Assembly (NCBI GenBank): GCA_030407085.1
Contig: CM059584.1
Location: 89,330,001 to 89,394,000, forward strand
DNA length: 64,000 bases
Origin: Trichopria drosophilae
Taxonomy: Eukaryota > Arthropoda > Insecta > Hymenoptera > Diapriidae
Direction: 5' to 3'
Part shown: positions 55,109 through 64,000 of the stretch, piece by piece
How positions within the stretch are numbered: the stretch's first letter is position 1
Layout of the letters: every line of letters begins with the position of its first letter
Program-made: the position numbers and the translations under genes
The notes under the pieces: generated by a model
Database searches by the model: none
Seen by the model: only the letters and a program-made list of their open reading frames with translations
Told to the model about the DNA's origin: nothing

Positions 55109-55781
55109 TTCGTAAGTTACAATTAAACCTAACCATGTACTAGTAAAACCCGGAACACAAGAAACATTACTGAAACAAATGCAAAACGTAAGACGAAAGA
55201 AATCGCGCAATTTCAGGGTTAAAAAATTCCAAGGGATAAATTGAAAACTTGTTTTAAATATTGATTTTAAAAAGCATAACTAGTTTAAACGCATTTCCGT
55301 AAAATTTATATTTGAAGAACTGGAAAAAGGCTCCGTACGTTAACCTGATTCTTTAAATTACATTAATTGGATGAACTGAAAGTTAGACAATTTACATATT
55401 CATTTCTACAAATACATTTTTAAATGTTTTGAGTTATTTTGGAGCTATTAATAGGCTCAGAAATTCATCAAGAATTTACGTTTATCTTCTATGTAAAAAT
55501 TTATTATTCCAATGGCCGAAAAGAGTAAAAACTAGCTTAAGCAAATTTCGATAAAATTACCAGTTAAGGAACTAAAACAAACATGCAAATATTAAACTAA
55601 AATTGTAATTTATAATCTGATTAATTGAAAGTATACGTACAACGGAAAATTTGCGTATTCCAACCAACAGAGTGGATTTTAGATTTCCAAGCGGAGGAAT
55701 TAAATCTGGACAACGAGGACCATGACAAAACCTATAAAATAGAATGGCGAGACCATTCAAAACGTATTCAGTTCAACCCAT
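55109..55781. other. Foldback core, diverged inner arm
   Basis: Transposase 5' flank, then AT-rich sequence related in inverse to the left inner tandem units: for example GATGAACTGAAAGTTAGAC and TTAATAGGCTCAGAAATTCA against 51,860-51,970. No further gene. Confidence 0.5.
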
Positions 55782-56607
55782 ACATTTAGAAAATTTTAGT
55801 TATTTTTGGAAAAATTAATAGACCCAGTAATTCAAAAAGTGTTTAAGTTCGCCTGTTTCTGAACTTCGGAGAATATTAATTTCGTGCGATAAAATCGATA
55901 AATATTGTTTTTTTTTCATTGGCTGATAAGCAAAAGAACAGGCTTGTGCGATTTTCTGTAAAATTGATATTTCAAGAACTAAAATAAACCTGGGGAAGAT
56001 AATTTAATTCTCTACATTACAAGCTGATTAATTGAAAGTACGTACAGCAGAAAATTTGCATATTTATTGCGACCCAAACATTTAGAAAATTTCAGTAATT
56101 TTTCGAGCAATTAATAGACCCAGAAATTCAAAAATTGTTTAAGTTCGCCTGTTTCTGAATTTGGGAGAATATTAATTTCATTCGATGAAATCGATAAATA
56201 AAATTTGAGTTGTTTTTCGAGCAATTGAAAGTGCGTTAGGAAATTGACGTATTTATTTCTACAAATAAGTTTTGACCTGTTTTGAAGCCATTAATAGACT
56301 CAGAAATTCATTAAGAATATAAGTTAGTTTTCTTCAAGAATTTAGGAGAATATTAATTTAAAATGGACGTAAAAATTTATTATTTTATCGGCAGAAATGC
56401 CGACAATGAGCCTGAGTGATTTTCGATAAATTTAGTATTTCAGCGAAAATAAAACTGCGACAATGAAACTAAAATTCTAAATTACAATCTGATGAACTGA
56501 AAGTTCTTGGCCGAAAAGAATAGAAACGTGCTTGTATGTTGTATTTTACGTCATTTTCGATTAATTGTTGGATATTATTGCTCTTGATTCTGCTTTTAAT
56601 GTTCAAT
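55782..56607. repeat. Right arm of the foldback, inner part
   Basis: Reverse complement of the left arm from about 51,622 back to 50,795. It ends at GTTCAAT, where the LINE is inserted. Confidence 0.9.
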
Positions 56608-57059
56608 AAGGGACTTCCGGCTGACAGCGGTGAGTGGAAAAACGTGTTTTTCATACGAGCGAGAAACTGTAAGTTTTTGAGAGTTTTTACTCAAATATCT
56701 GGCATTTTCTGTCACTGAGAGAAACGTCAGGGGACGGTCACCCATTTTCGACTAACTCTAAAGAAAGCAGTAAGCTTAAAAGTGAGTAATTTGTGTCGAA
56801 AGGGCGTACCCTGGCTAACCTCGAAATAGGTTTTGGCGAGACGACCAAATTCCACGTGGCAGCTGGGAACGGAAAACACCGAATCGAACGGCGAACGGAA
56901 AACACCGAATCGCGAAATTGCGCGATCTTCGACGAGAACGGCAGATACGAGAGACCTGCGAGTTGCGAGGAGCTACCTAGAACGACACGTCTCGAAATAT
57001 TGGGTGGCGCTGTATACACTAAATTAATTGCTTACTACGATAACACGTGAGTATATTTA
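56608..57059 (+). promoter_or_regulatory. LINE 5' UTR with direct repeats and small upstream ORF
   Basis: The leader contains a duplicated AACGGAAAACACCGAATCG (about 56,869 and 56,893). A frame of 85 codons (56,793-57,050; MSKGRTLANLEIGFGETTKF ... GGAVYTKLIAYYDNT) stops 9 bases before the ORF1 start. It has no known domain. LINEs of this type carry internal promoters in their leader, so regulatory function is expected here, though no specific element can be pointed to. Confidence 0.5.
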
Positions 57060-58064
57060 ATGAGTGGTATACAGAAGGGGGAAAACAGAGAAGGACGTGT
57101 AGACAGAGAAGAGAGGAAAGTTGACAGTGGGGATAGTGAAACTGTAGAATCAGTGCTGAGTTTACCGGAGGAAACGGCAGAAAGAAAGGTAGGGAGGTGG
57201 GTGAAACAATTGGGGGGGAGTAGTGGATTGGAAGGATCGGTAAGTGAGACCGAAGGAGGAAAGAAGAAGAGAGGTAGAAAAACAAACGTGGAGAGGTTGG
57301 GCAGGGAAAGGGGAAGTAGTGTTGGCAGTTCGTCCCGCGTAAGTTCGTGGCTGCTGAAAAGAGAGCGAAGTTTGTCAGGAGGAAACGAAAAATCCGAGGA
57401 AAACGAAAAACAAGAAGCGAAGCGAACGAGGACGAAAAAAATAGAAGACATGGACGAGACAAAACTAGAAGAAATTATTAGAAGATCCTGCGAGGCGCAG
57501 AAAAAGGCGATAATAGAGGAGTTAAGAGAATGGAAAGAAGAATTGAAAAGAGAGGTGAGGAAGGAATTGGAAAACTGGAAAATAGAACAACAACAGAAAA
57601 TTAGTGTGATAGAAAAAGAAAATAAGGAGCTGTCGTTGAGAGTGAAAGGTTTGGAAAAGAAATTTGAAGATATGGAAAATAAGGAGAGAAGATGCAACAT
57701 TGTGATCAAAGGAGCAGAAGTAGAGAGAGGAAAAGTGAATATAAAAGATGTGTTTATGGTAGGAAAAAGAGAAGAAAATAAGATAATAGTAGCAAAAGTG
57801 GGAAGTTTGGAAGAAAAAAGATTAATTATGGAGAATAGGAAAAAGTTGAAAGGAACGAGCATATATATAGATGATGATCTAACGAAACAAGAACGGGATA
57901 GACAAGCGAGATTAAGAGTATGGGCGAAAATACAGAGAGAGAAAGGTATGAATGCGAAGGTGAAGTATGGGAGGGTGGTACTGAACGGGAAGGAGTATGT
58001 ATGGGATGAAGGAAATGAATGCATGAGAGAGAGGGGTTTTCGGGAAGTGCCCATGGTGTACTGA
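57060..58064 (+). CDS. LINE ORF1 protein (coiled coil, nucleic-acid binding)
   Basis: Complete frame of 334 residues, ATG at 57,060, stop at 58,062-58,064. Residues 1-130 are low-complexity and highly charged, with GKKKRGRKTNVERLGRERGS and a SSSRVSSWLLKRERS segment. Residues of about 135-225 form a predicted coiled coil (ELREWKEELKREVRKELENW ... ENKELSLRVKGLEKKFEDME). Residues of about 228-320 resemble the RRM-like and C-terminal domains of L1-type ORF1 proteins (RRCNIVIKGAEVERG; NRKKLKGTSIYIDDDLTKQE; RVWAKIQREKGMNAKVKYGR). Such proteins trimerise and coat the element's RNA. ORF2 follows: its open frame overlaps by 46 bases, but its first well-placed ATG is 36 bases downstream. Confidence 0.85.
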   Translation: MSGIQKGENREGRVDREERKVDSGDSETVESVLSLPEETAERKVGRWVKQLGGSSGLEGSVSETEGGKKKRGRKTNVERLGRERGSSVGSSSRVSSWLLKRERSLSGGNEKSEENEKQEAKRTRTKKIEDMDETKLEEIIRRSCEAQKKAIIEELREWKEELKREVRKELENWKIEQQQKISVIEKENKELSLRVKGLEKKFEDMENKERRCNIVIKGAEVERGKVNIKDVFMVGKREENKIIVAKVGSLEEKRLIMENRKKLKGTSIYIDDDLTKQERDRQARLRVWAKIQREKGMNAKVKYGRVVLNGKEYVWDEGNECMRERGFREVPMVY

Positions 58065-58099
58065 ATACGGTAGGGGGGATAGACGAAGGAGAGAGGACG

Positions 58100-61000
58100 A
58101 TGGAGAAAAACAAAAATAGTCAAAGAGAACTGAAAGGAATATTTTGGAATGTAGCGGGAATTAAAAACAAAGAAGAAGATTTCTGGAATTTTCTGAAGGA
58201 ATTTGAGGTGATTGGACTCACAGAGACATGGGTAGAGGAAAGAGAGTGGGAGAGAATAAGGCAGAAGTTGCCTAAAGATTGGAATTGGAAGTGTCAGGTT
58301 GCAAAAAGAGAGAGTAAGAAAGGAAGAGCGATGGGGGGTATAATAACAGGGATAAGAAAGGAATTAGAGAGGGAAGGGAGGGAAGAATATAGGGAAGTAG
58401 AAGGAGTACAAGAAAGAAGAATAGAGGTAGGGAAAGAGGGATGGAGAATATTCACACTGTATAACAGAGACAGGAATAAAGAGTTGTTAGATTCGTTAGG
58501 AGAAATAATAAGAGAGACAGAGGATCGAAATTTATTAATAGCAGGAGATTTCAATGCAAGAACAGGAAGACTAGGAGGAGGAGAGGGATGTGGAGAAGAA
58601 ATAGAAGATAGAGGGAGAGAATCAAAGGATGAGAGAGTAAATGTACAAGGAAGGGATATGATTGAAATGTTAGAAGATAGGGGCTGGATAATATTAAATG
58701 GAGGAAAAGAGGGGGATGAGTCGGGAGAATGGACTTTTGAAAGGGATGGGAAAAAATCGGTAATAGATTATGCAGTGGTGAATGTGGAGGCGGGGGATAA
58801 AATAAAAAGATTGGAAGTAGGAGATCGGATTGAGTCCGATCATCAACCGTTAATAGTAACAATAGCCCGAGGCTGGGAAAAGGGACAAACTATAGAGGAG
58901 AAAGAAGAAGGGAAAATACAAAATTGGACGAAAGAAGGGGAAATAGAATATAGAAAAAGAATGCAGAAAGTAGAATGGAAGGAAAAAGGGGTAAGGAAGG
59001 AGTGGGAAGAACTAGAGACAAAGACAAAAAAGGCGATAGTAGAAAGGAAAAGAGGAAGAAAAAAAGAGTTAGGGTGGGTGCCATGGTGGGATAATGAGTG
59101 TAAAAGAAAGAAGAGAGAGGCGCATAGAAAGAGAAAAGAATATAGAAGAAAACAGAACGAGGAAGATTATAGGAAATACGTTACAACAAGAAAAGAGTAT
59201 AGACAATTATGTGAGGAAAAGAAAAAAGAATACAGTAGACAGGAAGAGAAAGAGATAGAGAAAATTAAAACGGAAGAAGAAGCGTGGAATTTTATAAATA
59301 AGGGAAGAAAACGAAGGGAGGAAATTGACAAAAGTATAAGTGTGGAACAGTGGGAGGAATACTTCATGGAAGCACTAGGAGGGGCAAGAAGAAACTTAGA
59401 AAAAGAACATAGGGAAATGAAAGTGAGAGAAGGAAATGAAGTAAAACAAGATGAAATAATGAGTGAAATAAAGAGGTTAAAAAGAAAAAAAGCAGCAGGA
59501 TCGGATGGATTAAAAAACGAGGTATGGATAGCGGGAGGCGATAAGGTGGCAGAAAAGCTGGGCGAGATAATTAAAAAAGTATGGAGGGGAGAAGGTTTTC
59601 CGGATAGTTGGAGGATAGGAATAGTAGTGCCAATATGGAAGAGAGGTGAAAGAAATATAGTAAGCAATTATAGAGGGGTAACACTAACCAGTACTGCATA
59701 CAAAATATACGCAAGCATTCTGAATAAAAGTATAGTAAAGGCGTTGGACGAAAATGGAGGATGGGGGAGATCACAAGCAGGATTTAGGAAAAATAGAGGG
59801 ACAATAGGAAATATAAAGATGTTAAAGCATGTAATAGGGAGGAGGCTGGGTAGAAAGGAAAAGGTGTATGCGTTCTTCGCAGATTTGAAGGCAGCTTTTG
59901 ACAGATTGGATAGAGAGATTTTATGGAAGATGATGGAGAAAAGAGGAATAGAGAAAGATCTTATAGAGAGGGTAAAAGAAATTTACGAAGAGACGAGATG
60001 TAGAGTAAGAATAATGGAGAAGGAGAGTAGGGAATTTATAGTAGAGAAAGGAGTTAGGCAAGGATGCCCTCTAAGCCCTACATTGTTTAATATATATATT
60101 GCTGATATAGAGGAGGAAATGATGAAAGGGCCTGGGGGAGTGAAAGTAGGAAGGACAAAAATATGGTCATTGGAACATGCAGATGATATAGCTATAGTAG
60201 CAGAAAAGGAAGACGGATTAAGAGCGATGATGAGAATGCCAAAGACATATTTAGAAGATAAAAAATTAGATTTAAGTGTAGAAAAATCCAAAGTGATTGT
60301 GTTTAAAAATGATGGAGGGAAAGAAAAAGAAAGGAAGTGGTGGTGGGGAAAAGAGAGCATTCAAGAAGTAAAGAGGATTAATTATTTAGGATATGTAATG
60401 AAAAGAAATAATAGAGAAGATGAACATGTAAGAGAGCGGGTAAGAAAGGCGAGAATTGCGATGGGATGGGTGTGGAGTTACGGGGAAAGGAAATTTAGAG
60501 GAGACATAAGATGGAGGTTAAAGCTATTCGATAGCATAGTAAAGGGGGTGTTAATGTATGGAGTAGAAATCTGGGGATATAAGGAGTGGGAGGGGGTAGA
60601 GAGTCTACAGGAAAAGTATTTAAGATGGATTTTAAAATTAGATAGAGGGACGCCAGGATACATAGTAAGAGAGGAATTGAAAAGAGAAAAAATAAGAAAT
60701 GAAGCAGGAAGTAGGGCAGGTCGCTATGAGGAGAAAATGGAAAAAGGGGAGATGGGAGAAGTGGGGAAAATCTGCATAGTGGAAAAGAGAAAAGATGAAA
60801 GAGAGAGAGTAGAGAAAGAATGGGCAAGAGATAGTTTGGAGAGAAGGAAATACTTGTGGAGGGTAGGGCAGAGTGAGGAGGCGCTGAGAGCGGAAGGGGA
60901 AGAAAAATGGGAAAAACTGAGGAAAAGGGATAAAGAGGTAGACGAACAGGAGAGGATAGAGCAAGTGAGAAAGTCAAAGTCGTGCGTAGAATATAGGAGG

Positions 61001-61315
61001 GTAGAGGGAATCCCAACATATATGAGAGAGAATAGAAAGAGGACGGAAGGGAAGAAAATACAAACGATAGCAAGATGGAGATGTGGAAATGAGACAAGGG
61101 GTAACAGGTATTGGATGAAAGAAGAGGATAGAAAGTGTAGGCTGTGTGGGGAAGAAAGAGAGTGTATGAGACATCTTCGGGTGTGTAAAAAATTGGTAGG
61201 AGAGAATGAGATAAGAATGGATGTATTAAATGAAGACGGGAGAGGGTACAAGTGGATGGAAAAAGTAGAAAAAATGCGAGAGATACAAAGAGAGAATGAG
61301 AGAGAGGGGAAGTAA
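58100..61315 (+). CDS. LINE ORF2: APE endonuclease and reverse transcriptase
   Basis: The frame is open from 58,019 to 61,315 (1,098 codons). I prefer the ATG at 58,100 (MEKNKNSQRELKGIFWNVAG), because conserved endonuclease sequence begins right after it; 58,019 remains possible. Numbered from 58,019, the endonuclease covers about 38-280 with FWNVAG, LTETW, AGDFNARTG, SVIDYAVVN and SDHQP (273), so all catalytic motifs are present. The RT lies at about 480-770: KAAGSDGLKNEVW, PIWKRGERNIVSNYRGVTLT, GRSQAGFRKNRGT, FFADLKAAFDRLDRE, GVRQGCPLSPTLFNIYIADI, and HADDIAIVAEKED at 720. The position normally Tyr or Phe before ADD is His. A C-terminal CRLCGEERECMRHLRVC zinc motif starts at 1040. No RNase H domain is seen. 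Product: the target-primed reverse transcription enzyme. Confidence 0.9.
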   Translation: MEKNKNSQRELKGIFWNVAGIKNKEEDFWNFLKEFEVIGLTETWVEEREWERIRQKLPKDWNWKCQVAKRESKKGRAMGGIITGIRKELEREGREEYREVEGVQERRIEVGKEGWRIFTLYNRDRNKELLDSLGEIIRETEDRNLLIAGDFNARTGRLGGGEGCGEEIEDRGRESKDERVNVQGRDMIEMLEDRGWIILNGGKEGDESGEWTFERDGKKSVIDYAVVNVEAGDKIKRLEVGDRIESDHQPLIVTIARGWEKGQTIEEKEEGKIQNWTKEGEIEYRKRMQKVEWKEKGVRKEWEELETKTKKAIVERKRGRKKELGWVPWWDNECKRKKREAHRKRKEYRRKQNEEDYRKYVTTRKEYRQLCEEKKKEYSRQEEKEIEKIKTEEEAWNFINKGRKRREEIDKSISVEQWEEYFMEALGGARRNLEKEHREMKVREGNEVKQDEIMSEIKRLKRKKAAGSDGLKNEVWIAGGDKVAEKLGEIIKKVWRGEGFPDSWRIGIVVPIWKRGERNIVSNYRGVTLTSTAYKIYASILNKSIVKALDENGGWGRSQAGFRKNRGTIGNIKMLKHVIGRRLGRKEKVYAFFADLKAAFDRLDREILWKMMEKRGIEKDLIERVKEIYEETRCRVRIMEKESREFIVEKGVRQGCPLSPTLFNIYIADIEEEMMKGPGGVKVGRTKIWSLEHADDIAIVAEKEDGLRAMMRMPKTYLEDKKLDLSVEKSKVIVFKNDGGKEKERKWWWGKESIQEVKRINYLGYVMKRNNREDEHVRERVRKARIAMGWVWSYGERKFRGDIRWRLKLFDSIVKGVLMYGVEIWGYKEWEGVESLQEKYLRWILKLDRGTPGYIVREELKREKIRNEAGSRAGRYEEKMEKGEMGEVGKICIVEKRKDERERVEKEWARDSLERRKYLWRVGQSEEALRAEGEEKWEKLRKRDKEVDEQERIEQVRKSKSCVEYRRVEGIPTYMRENRKRTEGKKIQTIARWRCGNETRGNRYWMKEEDRKCRLCGEERECMRHLRVCKKLVGENEIRMDVLNEDGRGYKWMEKVEKMREIQRENEREGK

Positions 61316-61661
61316 AATGGAATGTAGCGTAGAATGAACATCGAAATGGTAAAATGTAAATAGAATTGTGCCGGTGAGGTAAGAGGGGTATTGACAGATG
61401 TAATTAGCGAGCGAGATAAAGTAAATGACGGGGAGAGGGAAAGAGAGAGAGAGGGAGTGAGCAACGAATGGAAGGACAGAGAGAGGGAGAGAGAGAGAGA
61501 TAGCAGCAGAATGGAAATGTAAATCTTAGATTGAAAGCGAGAGAATGAAATTAGATGTAGAAATGTAGTGTGAGAGTTGTAAACATAAAGTTTGTAAATA
61601 GTGCAAAGGTGATCGGAAGCCATGTAAGCACAAAATTGTGGATACATTAAATAAATATATA
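61316..61661 (+). other. LINE 3' UTR and tail
   Basis: A-rich and GA-rich untranslated region with GAGAGAGAGAGGGAG-type runs (61,440-61,500). It ends with ACATTAAATAAATATATA rather than a long poly-A. Confidence 0.75.
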
Positions 61662-62418
61662 TACTAATTAGCTGATTTTAAGAAGAATATCAATGCATAA
61701 TTATTTTAAATTAAAGTATTCTCATTGTATGTCGTTTTGTTATGCTTTAATGTATCGACGCAATACGACAAACCGAAAATTTCGTAATAAACATAATAAA
61801 CATAATAAGCTAAAGAAATTACTTATTAGCTTGCACTGTTTGCAAGATTTTCAAAGACAGATTATTCAGTTCCTTCACGTATAAAAATTTCCAAAGGGTA
61901 CAGAAATGATATGCGATAATATTAATTTGCATTCGATTTTTAAATATTGTGGATTATCATACTTGTAACCTGGAGGAAATATCTTAAGAATTTAGGGTAC
62001 AAGATAATTATACGGATTTGTACATATGTTTCATACCAATACATGCATATTTTTAAAATTGTACATTTCGTTTTTTTTACTTTGTCTTATTTATTCCATA
62101 ATGTAAACGCTGAGGTTAGTTTCATCATTGAATAATATTTTAATTTCTCTGTGGCATTCAGTATTAATTATTTTTCCTTTATTATGTGAGAATAATTAAT
62201 GTATTCTGTATAGATACATTGTATGAACGCCATTCGTAACCATTGGTTAGGACTTCCCGAGAATTCACAATTTAAAATTTCCTTCGCGGGAACGAACAGT
62301 CAGATGTTCACTTGTCTACAATTTGCGCGATCGAACTGAAGCAACGGCAACAGGTCGACAGTGATTTGTCTGACGATAGTTTCACTGAGGCAATCTCCCC
62401 AAAATAAATAAATTTTCA
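61662..62418. repeat. Right arm of the foldback, outer part
   Basis: Reverse complement of 50,056-50,794. One visible difference is an extra AAACATAATAAAC-like duplication near 61,790-61,805. It ends in AAATTTTCA at 62,418. Confidence 0.9.
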
Positions 62419-62930
62419 AAGTCCGTTTAAACACAAAATCTAGTTTCAAAAATAATTATTTCTAGTACCATTCGATTCAGAAAAATATAACCTACCTCGT
62501 GATATAGCTCTTATGCGGGTTTTTAGATACACCCTGTATATATAAATCAAAATATTTATTATTTCACCCTTTTTACAATTTTCTTAGAATATTATCTCAT
62601 TCCTTATGTTGTTAGTTTCGCCATTCTTTTTGGGTTTGCTAGTGATCTTTACTAAAAAAAGTATACATAACAAGTGTCGGGATAAAAGAATGAAAGAAAA
62701 ATAAATTGTTGATAATTGTATTTATTGAAATGTGTTATGCATACGGGTGTTTGGTAATGTATGTAGCATTTCCCTTCTCGTTTTCTTTCAGGGAAAATAG
62801 TATTAATGAAGTCTTAAGTTTAAATTCTAGAATCCTATATTACCTACTAGCTATCATATTTCTATATAGATATTTAGGTCTATTCTTCGGAAAAATAAAC
62901 AAGCGGATCGTAACACTTCTTTATTTTGAT
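62419..62930. other. R4 flank, solitary mariner-type end, then unassigned DNA
   Basis: 62,419-62,470 is the R4-like LINE continuing past the foldback: minus-strand codons are open for about 15 residues in the matching frame. AGATACACCCTG at 62,521-62,532, followed by TA, has the CACCCTG end of a mariner-type TIR, but no partner is seen. The frame 62,706-62,999 shows only hydrophobic low-complexity residues. Confidence 0.4.
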
Positions 62931-63795
62931 CTACGTGGACAATTTTGGTTTTCGCGCATTTATGCACAACTTTACGTCACGCGCGACGATAGTGTCTAAG
63001 ATTTCGTAGGGGCCGACATATTCGTCGTCCATTTTTCCTTGTCTCGGTTCTTTCAGCAGCCAGACCATTTCTCCTACACGAGAGTGTCCTATTTTCAATT
63101 TCTGATCATAACATCTTTTTGATCGATGCTTTTCCTGTGTCAAATTCATGGCAGCTAAACTTTGCAACTCCGAAATGACACTTATGGTTTCTATTAAGTA
63201 GTCGTTGTATGTAACGAGTTTTTCTCCTGTAGGGTATGGAGATGGTAGTCAGGAAGTTCTATCGTACAGCAGTTCATGAGGCGAATAATTCGCACCTCGT
63301 GTACGCTCGTATTGTGTGACAGCATGGCGTAACGTCCCAATCGTCCCTCCCTTTCACGAAATTTTTCAGGTAATCCATCAACACCTGATGGCTTTTTTCG
63401 AGACTTCCATTGCTCTGTGGGTGATAGGCAGATATTGTTAAGGCTCTAAACTTTAAAATTTTTGCGAATTCTTTTAGGATTTTTGCAATGAAACTTTTAC
63501 CTTGATCTGTGAGTATGGAAACTGGTGCTCCATAATTACAGATAAAACATCTTGCGTAAGCCTCGGCAACAACCTGTGACGTGGCAGAGCTCAACGGAAT
63601 TGCAAGGGAATATTTTGTTAGTAAATCTTGAACAGTTAGAACATAACGATTTCCGTTTATCGTAACATCGCTCTGTCCCCAAATATCTAGGGCCACCTTG
63701 TCAAAGGCTGCTCGTGGTGTGCCAGTGATGACCATAGGTAATCGGGTTTTCACGCGCACGAGCTTCTTCTTCTGACATTGCGGGAATCGCTTCAC
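62931..63795 (-). pseudogene. Gypsy integrase core and C-terminus, frameshifted
   Basis: The core (63,795-63,300) reads FDKVALDIWGQSDVTINGNR (first catalytic Asp), VPVSILTDQGKSF-type sequence as GAPVSILTDQGKSFIAKILK (second Asp), and AYHPQSNGSLEKSHQVLMDY (catalytic Glu). All three acids are kept. After GRDDWDVTPCCHTIRAYTR a frameshift near 63,300 is needed to continue with GANYSPHELLYDRTS, then a stop, YPTGEKLVTYNDYLIETISV and the frame 62,931-63,167: RCYDQKLKIGHSRVGEMVWL, YVGPYEILDTIVARDVKL, the C-terminal GPYE-type module. It inserts element DNA in live relatives; this copy cannot. Confidence 0.8.
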
Positions 63796-64000
63796 GTAAG
63801 AGTTAAATTATATCCAATTGAAACCGATTGAGAAATCTCATGGATTTCGTACCATTTAGATTTTTGAAAAATATCGTGATCATATCCAATCAGAATCTGA
63901 GTTATTTGAAATTTCTGTAAAAGTGATCCTAATGCCTTAAAACATTTAACAATATCATATTTCAGTGCTCTACCGTCGATGAATCGTTTTACTACTGGTC
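63796..64000 (-). other. Gypsy region upstream of the integrase core, partial
   Basis: The minus strand is open for most of its length (RFIDGRALKYDIVKCFKALG; SKWYEIHEISQSVS) but shows no motif I can name. It should belong to the same gypsy pol or an insertion into it; the zinc-binding part of the integrase would be expected here. Confidence 0.35.

Larger units (their letters stand above)
56608..61661 (+). mobile_element. Full-length two-ORF LINE with intact frames
   Basis: 5,054 bp inserted in the right foldback arm. The layout is a 5' UTR of about 450 bp with a small ORF, ORF1, ORF2 with endonuclease and RT, a 3' UTR of about 340 bp, and an ATTAAATAAATATATA tail. Both ORFs are complete. The sense strand is extremely purine-rich: two sampled 60-base rows have only 10 and 11 pyrimidines. 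The left arm gives the uninterrupted target (GTTCAAT followed by TACTAATTAGC), so the borders are known to within a few bases. No target duplication is evident. Clade uncertain (I/Jockey-like). Confidence 0.9.
50056..62418. mobile_element. Giant foldback DNA transposon
   Basis: The termini TGAAAATTTATTTATTTTGG (50,056) and CCAAAATAAATAAATTTTCA (62,418) open inverted arms. The left arm runs 50,056-51,622. The right arm is 55,782-56,607 plus 61,662-62,418, separated by an inserted LINE. The arms are nearly identical by eye over the outer 750 bp. Weaker inverted similarity continues inward to about 52,060 and 55,260. The core carries a transposase on the minus strand. Without the LINE the element is about 7.3 kb. 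It interrupts the R4-like LINE. Flanks (GACA and AAGT) give no clear target duplication. Confidence 0.85.
62931..64000 (-). mobile_element. Ty3/gypsy element entering from the right edge
   Basis: The minus strand carries the integrase of a second gypsy element, with its C-terminal end at about 62,945 and the rest continuing beyond the window. No LTR is identified to the left. Frameshifts show it is decayed. Confidence 0.8.

Noticed and set aside
57035..58123. Long minus-strand open frame (about 360 codons) opposite LINE ORF1, and similar ones opposite ORF2
   Set aside because: They mirror a purine-rich coding strand, which rarely yields stop codons in antisense. Composition is Ser/Phe/Leu-rich with no domain.
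1..64000. CRISPR array, bacterial operon or virus genome
   Set aside because: Direct repeats found are microsatellites, LTRs or transposon sub-repeats; all coding signals are eukaryotic transposable elements or exon-like pieces.

Overview
This window reads as a repeat-dense piece of an insect nuclear genome, most likely a hymenopteran and probably an ant. The evidence is the mix of element families: Bel/Pao and Ty3/gypsy LTR elements, R1-clade, R4/Dong-like and Jockey-like LINEs, several mariner-type transposases with an extra N-terminal helix-turn-helix domain, Mutator-like and pogo remnants. Introns, splice-site-like junctions and microsatellites point the same way. No bacterial, organellar or viral gene set is present, and no operon logic applies. 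The lineage call rests on remembered family resemblance, not on a search.

Layout. 1-5.2 kb: unique AT-rich DNA with foldback repeats and a small inverted exon-like duplication. 5.2-8.0 kb: a shredded Bel/Pao element (minus). 8.0-9.3 kb: an ORF1-like fragment followed by a Ulp1-type cysteine protease reading frame with an Asn-rich tail (plus). 9.4-12.5 kb: a complete but inactivated mariner-type transposon with doubled terminal repeats. 12.6-14.5 kb: an internally deleted Mutator-like element. 14.65-15.55 kb: the 3' end of a pogo-like element. 15.55-23.09 kb: an LTR element with two 1,064-bp LTRs and a tRNA-Tyr-type primer site, but no recognisable gag or pol (a LARD-like structure). 23.4-26.1 kb: LINE and Bel/Pao scraps. 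26.9-28.3 kb: the best candidate for host coding sequence (an acidic first exon, minus), next to a tRNA-derived SINE. 28.5-31.8 kb: a foldback MITE, a decayed LINE ORF1 and a possible exon. 32.5-36.6 kb: a dead R1-clade LINE bracketed by (CA)n on both sides. 36.7-39.8 kb: a Jockey fragment and a dead mariner. 40.5-46.2 kb: a dead gypsy element keeping only its 3' LTR. 48.1-50.06 kb: an R4/Dong-like LINE (minus).

The most interesting part is 50,056-62,418. It is a giant foldback element with arms of about 1.57 kb, inserted in the R4-like LINE. Its core carries a mariner-superfamily transposase that becomes one intact 356-residue frame if a 515-bp GT-AG intron is removed. That intron contains its own MITE with TA duplications. 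The right arm is split by a nearly perfect LINE (56,608-61,661) with two complete ORFs; the left arm preserves the pre-insertion sequence. The nesting order is therefore R4 LINE, then foldback, then LINE and MITE.

From 62.9 kb to the window end, a second gypsy element (minus) enters from the right. Apart from the acidic exon and two weaker exon candidates, I see no host genes. The window is best described as a transposon nest with a readable insertion chronology.
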